A DNA stretch of 32,444 nt, taken from Apostichopus californicus. Taxonomy: Eukaryota; Echinodermata; Holothuroidea; Aspidochirotida; Stichopodidae. A program made the position numbers and the translations under genes. The stretch lies in assembly GCA_020650975.1 (NCBI GenBank), contig JAIPMN010001324.1, forward strand, positions 1 to 32,444. Direction: 5' to 3'. Below, one piece after another: positions 1-11,200 of this stretch (within the stretch, counting starts at the first letter, position 1; every line of letters starts with the position of its first letter). Under the pieces are notes generated by a model. That model did not search any database, was not told the origin of the DNA, and worked only from the letters and a program-made list of their open reading frames with translations.

Positions 1-330
1 TTGGCAGCCAACAGGTACTAGGGTAGTGAGACATGTCAGTCCGTTGCTATGGTGATTGGCAGCCAACAGGTACTAGGGTAGTGAGACATGTCAGTCCGTT
101 GCTATGGTGATTGGCAGCCAACAGGTACTAGGGTAGTGAGACATGTCAGTCCGTTGCTATGGTGTTTGGCAGCCAACTGATACTAGGGTAGTGAGACATG
201 TCGGTCCGTTGCTATGGTGATTGGCAGCCAACAGGTACTAGGGTAGTGAGACATGTCGGTCCATTGCTATGGTGATTGGCAGCCAACAGGTACTAGGGTA
301 GTGAGACATGTCAGTCCGTTGCTATGGTGA
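1..330. repeat. 55-bp minisatellite, 6 copies, continues off left edge
   Basis: Copies start at 1, 56, 111, 166, 221 and 276, each beginning TTGGCAGCCAACAGGTACTA and ending TTGCTATGGTGA. They differ by only a few substitutions. A diverged partial unit follows at 331 (TTGCCAGTGAACAGG). The TTGGC..GCCAA start is a small inverted repeat. It lies in or upstream of LRRCC1 intronic sequence. Confidence 0.95.
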
Positions 331-345
331 TTGCCAGTGAACAGG

Positions 346-854
346 AACTCATTGCACTATTAATGTCTAATAGAACTCAGTTGCAAACATTGTGACTGCA
401 AAGGAAACAGGAAAGCAAGTTAGAAGAATTTAAGATTCACTGATGATATTGCAGAATGTGGGTCAATGGCCGTGGAGGGCGAAGTAACATGGTATCCCTA
501 CATCTGGTTGGTTACTTAAATTGCAGATAAATATCTCACTCACTTATATTTTATCTAAATTTGTCTTATTATTGGTCCTACACATTTACAACAATAATCA
601 GGCAACAGTAACACTATTCAATTGCCGTACTAGGGGTTGTACAGTTTGAGTCTAGTTAAAACTCTGTAAATACCTACAACAGTTCCAAAAGATTAAATAT
701 TACAACAGAAAATATATTGTGCCAAAATATTTCTGCCATAGTGATTAAGTACAGGAACTGAAACTTGAATCGGGAACATAGTCATGATAATATAACATTG
801 ATATATATATTCATTTTTATTTTAATTTAATAATTTTCTTTTGCCATCTGACAG
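346..854. other. Intron sequence, nothing else recognised
   Basis: AT-rich DNA between the 55-bp array and the first exon, ending in a T-rich tract and acceptor. No repeat, RNA or further exon stands out. Confidence 0.5.
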
Positions 855-971
855 GAATGAGATGAAGCATTTCTACAAACTGGACAGTAGGGAGCTTCAG
901 GAAGTTGTTAACCAGCAGGTAGCCAGAGAGAAAGAAAGCCACCAGAAAGAAATATTACTAAAGCAAGAAAA
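855..971 (+). CDS. LRRCC1: LRRCC1 exon (first in window)
   Basis: The acceptor is CTGACAG at 848..854 after a long T-rich stretch. The donor is AA|GTGAGT at 972. The first base completes a codon begun in an upstream exon, and the last two bases (AA) are completed by G of the next exon. The peptide begins NEMKHFYKLDSRELQEVVNQ and continues as Lys/Glu/Gln-rich coiled coil. Confidence 0.8.
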
Positions 972-2174
972 GTGAGTGTTTTTTCTATTGGCTGTGGATT
1001 AAAGGGTGTCAAGACTCGCGCACAAAGAAACGTCTAATGCCGGTAATCTGACCGAGTTTCGAATGAGGTGTAACAGAAGTGTTAGACACCACCATCGATC
1101 CCAGAAAATACACACACAGCTTGCTACCGTCGGTAATTAGACACTAGTGTACAGTCAATACACACAGCTACGGTCAATACCCACAACACAGTGTACATAG
1201 CAGCGATGGAAATCTCAGGTCTAGATAAAAGATAACAAGGTATCACGTTTCATTACTGTCTGCATTTTGTAGCGACAAGAAAAAAACTTCACTTGCAAGC
1301 AACGGAAAGTTAACTTTTTCAGAGGGTGGCACGCGGTTTGGGGCGAGTCTTCAATGCCTTTAATATTGGCCACTAGGATCTGACATCTTTTACTTTATCT
1401 TTGTGTTTCTTTTCATATTTTCAGGGTAGAATGTGAACATTGTTGACACTGATACCAACCCCATCATTAGCCTCATGTTAAGAGATTCAAGTATTTAGGT
1501 TCAACATTTGCAAAATCCATCTCCATTACAGAAAAGAAACATTGTAATAAATAAAGGAAAACATGATATAATTGAAACACATGTGGCTGGATGATATCAT
1601 ATTTAGACTTGATCAAGTCTTCTGCCTTGTGTGTGAAGGAACATTAAATTTATGATATCTCCCAAATGGAATAAAAATTACTTTTTAGTTGTTTGGGGAA
1701 GTTGTCCATGACATTTATCTCTATCACATATATTATTAATAAATGTAGGGTTTGTGTCTCCTTTCAATAACATTATATGAGATAAAATTATTAAATGAGT
1801 GAACTGTTGACATGGTATTGTACAGGTAGCATTCTTTTCTCAAATTCCACGGCTCTTGACCAACCATTGAGTAAATCTAAGTTTTGTGGTAACAGGGCTT
1901 TTCATATTTGTGCTCCACTTCTATGGAACGCCCTGCGGCAGGCATTTCGTCTTTTACACACCTTTGAATATTTTAAGTCCAAACTTATAACTCACCTTTT
2001 TATCAAGTACTTGTTCTTATTTGTCTTAACCTTGTTTATATTAGTTTCATTAATTGGTATATATATTTTCTGATTTTGCTTTGACTACTTTTTCTTTTTT
2101 CTTTTGTGTATAGCACTATATAAACATATATTATTATTATTATTATTATTATTAATATTATTATCATTATTATT

Positions 2175-2251
<77 letters not shown>

Positions 2252-5200
2252 TATTATTATGATTATTATTATGATTATTATTATTATTATTATTAATGAT
2301 TTCTTTCTTTACCACAGGATTGGAGATCTCTCAAGACAGTATGCAGATCTGGAAGACGAATTCCGTTTAGCTCTGAGACTGGAAGAGGATAGATATCAGA
2401 AGGTTTGTACAAGTCAATAATGTGATATTTCTGATGGAATGCTCGTCATTTAGGCAATGACAGGTGCAGTAATCAACAGTTGTATAAATGGATTCAGTTT
2501 CTACTGTGACAGCTATAGGTAGTAGTGGTGCCAGCAAAGGTAACAAAACAAGCCATACTAGTGAACAAAAACAACATACAGAGGTAGAACAGGAACTATT
2601 AGAAGCTAATCAGGGACTAATAGTGCTACGTAACATGGATTTAAAGTTAGTATGTTAGTATGTGATAGCTTGAGCACATCACTCAGAGGGCAGAAATGAT
2701 ATTGATTTAAAGTTAGTGTGTTAGTATGTAATATCTTGAGCCCATCACTCAGAGAGCAGAAATGGTATGGATTTAAAGTTAGTGTGTTAGTATGTAATAG
2801 CTTGAGCCCATCACTCAGAGAGCAGCCCCAAAACGAATAGCAATTGGTACCAATTGGTACCAATTAAACACTAATAGCCGTAGTAATAAACTAAATAAAA
2901 TTGATCTACGAATACTGAATCTGACAAAAATGTGCTGGAAAATCGCTGGCAATAATATTGTGCTGCTAGGTTACGGTGGTACTTTAATGCTTATTCCAAC
3001 TATAAGTTCACACCACTTGTGCTTACACAGAATACAAAGAATCCAGCAATTAGGAGTGTACATACTAACTCAAACAACAAAGTCCAGTACTATAAGTTCA
3101 CACTACTTGTGCATACACAGAATATAAAGAATCCAGCTATTAGGAGAGTGTACATACTAACACATACTAACTCACAAAACAGTGTCCAGAGGATTCCTGT
3201 CCATTTGGCTCAGCTACATGCAAGTCACAACAGAGTGCAGAAATCTGATTTGTTTAGTAGTTTTCATCACAGCATTTTTAAGATCTCTTGAGTGGTTTGG
3301 TAATAGAGTTTGCAGAATTATAAGTCAAAGTTTAGAGATCACTACCCCCACCACCACCTCACATCCCAAATTTGAGGGATTAAATCACTAGTTCTGCATA
3401 TGCATCCAGAGCAAACCTTGGAAACATTAAGGTTTGCTCAAAAGGAAGTCCAAAGTATAGACAATATTTTATCTAGCAACCTCGCAATTTCCCAACAACC
3501 CCTCTCCTCCTTTTAACTTGATTTTATTAGAAGCAGATATTTTCTTCACACTGTTGACAGTATACCATGATACCATCCATTATACCATCCATTCTCATTC
3601 CTGGTCAGTATTGTTTTCATTTTCTAAGAATTTCCCACCCACTTGCGCGTTTGGTGTTCTAGGTTTACTTGCAATGAAATATTTTTAACTAGTGAGAGAA
3701 GAGGAGGGAAACAAATGAATGGTCATGCAAGCACCCCCAAAACAGTTCAAACTATTATAATACATTATTTCTTAGCTGGTGATTGGCGCCCATTATTTTC
3801 TGTAGAATGAGTCCGGCCTTGAGTGATTTGTTTATCATTTAACAAATCAGTTTAATATTCATTTCGTTGTTTCAATAACAGGTCTATGATGCCTATGAAA
3901 CTTTACGGCATGAGTCATCGACGATAAAAGATGGGATAGAGGTGGCAACGAGCAAAGAAAGGCGTGCCTCGGCTCTTGTCAACGAACTAACTACCGTAAG
4001 GTTTAATGATTATCACCATGTAATAAATAATAAACTTAAGAAAGGCGTGCCTCGGCTCTTGTCAATGAACTAACTACCGTAAGGTTTAATGATTATCATC
4101 ATGTAATAAATAATAAACTTAAGAAAGGCGTGCCTCGGCTCTTGTCAATGAACTAACTACCGTAAGTTATATAATTATCATCATGTAATAAATAGTAAAC
4201 TTAAGAAAGGCGTGCCTCGGCTCTTGTCAATGAACTAACTACCGTAAGGTTTAATGATTATCATCATGTAATAAATAATAAACTTAAGAAAGGCATGCCT
4301 CGGCTCTTGTCAATGAACTTACTACTGTAAGTTTTATGATTATCATCATGTACTAAATAGTAAACTTAAGAAAGGCATGCCTCGGCTCTTGTCAATGAAC
4401 TAACTACCGTAAGTTATATAATTATCATCATGTACTAAATAGTAAACTTAAGAAAGGCATGCCTCAGCTCTTGTCAGTGAACTACCGTAAGTTTGTGATT
4501 ATCATCATGTAATAAATATGATTATATATATAATATAATACCTTTTATGCAAAAATGCATCTCGAGTTAATGCTTACTATTTAAGCTTTACATCCTTCAG
4601 ACCAAGCCAGTCAGGCACCGTGTCTTGATTAAAGATTATGTTTTCAGGCACCTTTTATTCAGGCTTTGCTGACAAAACAGTTAATCTGTGATAAGTCAGA
4701 TAGTGGTACAGCCTCCATTTCTTGCAATCAAAGTTTTATGCCTGTACTGTTTGTGTAGCTGATCATATGAATGAGACAATGTTCAGTAGGAGACATAATA
4801 CCAAATTGACCATAGTGTTTGTTTGTGTTCCCGGTGATCTGTTTCGTTCCAAGATTGACTTAAAGTTCTCTCCAATACCTATTTCCTGCAACAAGGAAAG
4901 TAATCATGCTGGGGAAAACATGTAGCTTCTTCAAGAGGATGTAATTAATTTTCACCCAAATATGAGATATTTCTTTCCCCCTCACAGATGGTTAAAGAAC
5001 AAAAAGGGAGGCTTAACGAGTTATCAAGATCAAAGCAGGAGATGGCTACTAAAACAAGGGTTAGTTTTGTTTTTAATTTCATTTGTAATATTCATACAAA
5101 ATGGATACCCCATGTGGATAAACCCATTTGATTGCTATTATGTAAATGATATTGATATTTTGTACAACATATTTAATTTGATGTTTTATTTTACCAGTTG

Positions 5201-8200
5201 CAACCCTCTGAATCTTCAATCAATCTAATTTCATAATTGCTGGTGCAAATTTTGATGCTATTCAAGAATCAGATTATGTTTTCAGTCTCTTTCGTTCAGT
5301 GTTGGAGTATGGGGAGTATGCTGCCACCAAAACAACATAGTAAATGCTTTGATTTGTTAATCTGCTCACAATTATCTGTAAATCAGTGATGAAACTGCTA
5401 AATGACTAACCAGGACAAAATTCACTGTTTCACATTTAAAAGGAGTGGTTTTGAAGTGCATGAATGTTATCACAAGTTACGGAAAATGGCAAGGGTCTGT
5501 GTACAAAACCTGCTACACATTCTTTGAATTAAATCTGTGGCAGTCTGTGGGTCATTTTGAGTAGCACTTTGCTGAATAACCGTACAAGAAAACTTATTAT
5601 TTGCACGTAAAATTTTGTAAGCTATGTAAAAGAGATGACTGGAGTGTTTAATATAGTGCAACATTTTTGGTCATGTTTGAATAATTTCTACGTCTGAAAC
5701 CTTGTGAGCACTGCCCTACTGAACCAGACCCGAGTCTGCTCGGCCATCCATGGGGAATCATGGATAGTCAGGCAGTGGGTGTGTGCGTAAGACTTTTATG
5801 GTGCTTTGCTTTCAGTCATGGAAACTCAACATGTACCCAGTTCCATGACGGTTCACTACTAAAATGGCCCAATTTTAACAAATGTAACAAATAATGGGAA
5901 TTTTTTTTTCATGTGACCTAAAGTAGCATTGGTCGTAAATAGGAAACAGTTATTCTGTGTGCTCATCAGCTGCTTAAGTATGCTATGGTCAAGTATAAGA
6001 CCATTGATCTTCGAGACTATCTGAAACTAAGTCACAACCGCGAGTTGAGTCTGGTCAAATTCTGTTGGGCAGTGTGTGGGCTGCTTTACATTAAGTAAAT
6101 AAATAGAAATCTTTTGAATAATGAAGAAGATTGGAAACTTAAAACCAGGAAAGATTGCAAACATTTACCAATTTTCCCCTTCTCTACCTTCTTCTCCACT
6201 TTCCATGGAGTCTTTCCCCTTATATAACCATGATAAGAGAGTGCCTTTTGTGATTCCGTTCCTATTTTCATTGTCCCTTGGGGTTAAACCCTTTGCTATT
6301 TAGTATTCACATAAATGTTGTCTATGTTGCAATGAAAAAACCTTAGCATAAAAAGTGTGTTTGCTTGTTTTGTCATCATTTCATGAGTAATGAATGAAGA
6401 TGGAAGCTATTACACATCAAAATGGATACAAGCCCTCTACAGAAGTGCATCCTTAAATTCAATATATTTGAAGAATTGAAATATTGATGTGCCTTATGGC
6501 TTTGTTTGCATTCAGGAACAAGTGCAATCATTGGATACTCAGCTAGAGGAGGCTCGAAAGAAGTTACTTCACTTGGAAGCGATCGGTAAAGAGAAAATTA
6601 GGCTACAAACACAGTTGGTGGCTCAGGAGTCAGTTATAGAGGGTCTAAAAGCTGAGAGGAAGCTCTGGGGTCAAGAACTGGCACAACAAGGTAAAGGTTC
6701 ACTGGATTATCTGGCATGGAATGACTTGAATAAAGTATATGTATATATGATCATGTAGGCTTAGAACGGTCACACAAAAATAGTTTTGACAACAGCCAAA
6801 CAAAAACATGCATTCAACATGTTGAAAAACATATTGGAAACAGCTATTTGGCATAAAATTCCAATTTACTTTTAAATGTGTTTAATACTACAAGAAACAC
6901 TACCCAGCCAATGAAATGTTTATTTTCAGAATCAAATAAAATCCAGTAATCATTTGTTCATCTATCTTCATTTGGTGAAGAAAAGTTAGAAGGGTATGTT
7001 AGGTTGATCAATTGCAAGTTTTTTTATGATTAATACGTGGCAGGTTTGGAAAATATGCTGAACAAACTTGGATGGATGCTTTAACATTTGTTGACATTCA
7101 CCGTTCAAGAGACTAACATTTACTATCATGTTGAGAATATGTTGACTGAAAAATACTTTAATAATAAACAAATTACTTTAGTAATAAATGACCTTACCTG
7201 CTATGATGGTGGACATTAGTTTCGCGATGCTAAGAGTACAAATGTTGTTTCATGGTTAGAAGTATCAATAATTTCTCTGATTTTGCCTAAATTTATAGTT
7301 TTATCCTTCAACTACGTAAGTTGAATCGAATTTGGATCAGATTTCGCCAGAATAAGACAGATTTTTACTTGTAAAGGTTCAAATTTAGAAACGTTACTTT
7401 GTGTTCCTTTACTGTTATTAAGCAAGTGTTTTTTCTTTTCAAATGACTCTGCCTCAAATCAGGAATAATTTACATACTGAAGTTCTGCTCATACAGTCTA
7501 TTTCTGTACAAACACCCAACCCAGTAACTTTAAATATTATCTTTAACCTGGTAGGCTCACCCCTCTGCTCATACTGTACAATCTATTACTGTAGAGATGC
7601 CCAACCTATTAACTTTAAATGTTATCTTTATCCTGGTAGGCTCATCCCTCGCTCAGGACAGAGGACGGCTGGAAGCCAAGATAGAAGCCCTGACCGCAGA
7701 AGTTGCATCTTTAAAGAAACAGCAACAGGGTGATAATGAGGGATTAAAGATAAAGACCAAAGTCATTGATGACCAGACAGATACAATCAGAAAGTTAAAG
7801 GAGGTAAAGGAATACATCTTTTACAAAATAGTCTTGGAAAATTAAATGAAATAATTGAGAGAATATGTTTTACAATCTAACTTTGACATACACTATGTCT
7901 TTTCAATATGAAAATGTTTTACACAAGATTTACAATTTTTAATCACAGGCTGTCAGTGAGAGAGATGATCAAATCAAGAAAGTTCGGAAAGAATCCCTGG
8001 ACATTCAGAGATCATTGGAAGATACGATCAACGAGGAACAAACAGCAAGCCAGGACCTCAGGGAGCAGGTGGAACACCTGGAGCAGCGTAAAGATGCCCT
8101 GAAAGAGCAGATACAGGAACTTCAGATGGAACTGGATGAAAGCCAGAGGTCATATCGGTGAGTACTTGAGATGAACGAGAACTAAGATATTACATCAGGT

Positions 8201-11200
8201 TAAACACTGTTCAGCTCAAGTAAAATATGATATGAATATCAAAAATAATACTTAAAATGATATAAACACTAACAGAGTGTTACATTAAAAGATGACTTTA
8301 GGCAAAAATTAATTTTGATATGTTCAAGAGTATTTCAAAAAACACTGCTATCGGTCCAGGTTACATTCCTATAACATTTAAGGTTTTTAGAAATGCCTCT
8401 TTAAACAGCTGAGGTTCATCAGTTAGTGAAAACGACTGGACTATGTAGTCTAATGCATAGACTGTTCAGTCAGTTCCTCATATGTAACACTCTTTCAATG
8501 ACTTGCTGTGCTGAGTGTCATGCAATGATTTTATGTGGTTTATGTGAAGTAATAAAAGAATATGTTATGGTTGAGTTATTAGACTTGAAAAGACAATGGA
8601 TTAACATCAATACATGTACTGGGGAGCCAACCTCATCAATTTAGCCTTAAAGGAGCATTCATGATTCTAAATGTGGATATCATGAAAATCTGAATAGCTA
8701 TAGAAAGATTATTTTGGCTCATATTTATCTCTGTTTTTCCCCTTCTTGAACAATTCTATGGTAAAAATGCTAAAAATCTGCCTAAAGATACCCTTTAAAA
8801 GCAGCATTGTGATTGGTTCAGGCTTCTTTATATCAAGTTAACTTGCATGACTCATTTTCACTGTCGGAGACATTATGTTCCTTTTCACATTCAGGGAAAT
8901 TGTGTGTAATTTATAGAATCTAATTCAGTTTTTATTTTTAGCCTTGATACATAGCTTAAAGACATAATTAGAAATGTCTATTTGACAAACTAGGCAATAA
9001 GGTAACGTAAATCAGACAGCCAAAATTCTCATGTCTGTATTACACCTGACACAGAGCAAAAACAGTACAGGAAGGTCCCAGGCAGGTGTGTAAATCTTGG
9101 GAGGTCTAATGTCAAAACTAAAATCAGTCTGACCCAACTAATGAATGGATTCAATTTGATGACTTTGGCTGTAGAAACTTCCTTCCACATTCTAGCAACA
9201 ACATAACACATGAGAAGAAAACCAAATGGAAACACATGAGGAGAAAACTAAATAATGATTCAAAGTAAAACACTCAAATCATTTAAGTTAAACACAAGTT
9301 CATTTCACTAACATCGTTGTCCTTGGACTGACCATCATATTTAAGTCTTAGGGACAAAGAGTTGATTTAAAATGCTAGTATTATTAAACATTCTGATATT
9401 GATATAGCTTTAGTGGGTGTCATAATAATTATAATATATGAATTAAAGATGTCAGTACCTTGGAGAAGCTTTTACTAAACATTCCAGCCAAAGTTTTTAT
9501 ACTTAAAACATTGAACATCTTAGAAATTCTGTACCACCCACGTAACATTTTTACATTTCTCGTGACATATAGTCAGTTGTGATCATCGAAAACGTACATC
9601 GAAACTATTTGTAACCCTGTAGTTTCTAAGCTGCAAATTTTACGGGTAAAATGGATGAGATGTTTTTGTTTCCTTTTAAAGAGCATTGGACCGTAAGTGG
9701 AAGGATAAGGGAGATCTGATAAGTCAACTGGAGGAGCAGGTGATGCATGTAAAGAAGACGTTTGAAGAGAGAGAGGCCAAGATGAAAGCAGAGAGGGACA
9801 AAGCAATGGAACAAGAAAGGTAGATTATGAGCAGTAGTCTTAAGAAACAGTTGGTACAAAAGGGTAAATCAATAGAACCACAAAAAGAAAAAAAATAGTT
9901 GTTACAAACCAGGATGATGCAATCACTTGTAACAAACTGTGAAATGACCAACTTGCTAATTAGGTATTAAAATACAATAACATCTCAATCATGAAAGGAA
10001 TACCGTCCTCTCTCAATCAGTCTAGAAGTTTGCTTAAGGTGAGCTTGTGCTCACACGCTCACATAGCTAACAAAATGGGAATCATTACATAGCACACTCT
10101 CGTATGCGCCTCCAGGGTCCTGCATAAAATCATTTTGACCAGACACCTGATCCTTTGTAGAAAAGGTGGGAAGAACATAAAGCGAATTTAGATTGGATGT
10201 ATTCAACAATTCATTCAGAAGTTAAAAACTTGATGATTCCTGACAGAATGATGTACTATAGTTTGGTGTTAACAATTTGTTATGAACTGCCAAAATCTGG
10301 TCCTAACCCTAAAGGGACATTTAGTGGCAGAATTTGAATTATCAAAAATGTTGCTATTAATTTTCTGCTTCACTGGGTGAAAATTAAATCTTGTTAGCAG
10401 ACTTTATCACAAAACTTGATTTTAATTTGGTCTCTCAACAACAGAGTGAAATGATGTAGTCATGACAATTTGCTGGAAAACATATTTATTTTCTCTTTTA
10501 AATGTGCATATCATTTATGCAGTAGGAGATACTATCCTTAAATGATGACATAGGGCACCAAATTAATTTTCATTTGTTCTAGACAAATAAAACAAAGACT
10601 CTCAGTCCATATTTGTTTCTATGTAATGACCCAATTAAACATCTGAGACTCATCAAATTAAGTGGTTGGAGAGGGGAAAAAACTGTTTACAAATTGTTTA
10701 TCTACTGCAAAAAGCCTGTATAGGTAAGTATGTAGAAGTTACTGGGTCCGACCTTTCGATACTAGCCATCTTCTTCAGAGGCTGACTGAAAATGAAAACA
10801 AACTGAAAAGGGATAAAGAGACACATATGGACGGGACAGTTAAATTGGACAATTGATGGAACAAACTATGACACAACAAATGGAAAGGTGCTGAAAGGAT
10901 TAAAGGACTGTGGAGATAAACTCTGAGGGGTGTACCAATGGAATTAAAGGACTGTGGAGATAAACTCTGAGAGTGGTAGCAATAGGATTAAAGGACTGTG
11001 GAGATAAACTCTGAGGGGTGTACCAATGGAATTAAAGGACTGTGGAGATAAACTCTGAGAGTTGTAGCAATGGGATTAAGGACTGTGGGGATAAACTCTG
11101 AGGGTTGTAACAATGGGATTAAGGACTATAGGGATAAACTGTGAGAGATGTGACAATGGGATTAAGGACTATAGGGATAAACTGTGAGAGATGTGACAAT

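Noticed and set aside
2036..2315. Minus-strand poly-Met and poly-Asp/Asn open frames
   Set aside because: They are translations of the ATT/ATC microsatellite in two frames.
4040..4520. Extra tandem LRRCC1 exons
   Set aside because: The repeat copies have donors but no acceptor or pyrimidine tract, and the 82- to 83-bp step does not keep frame.
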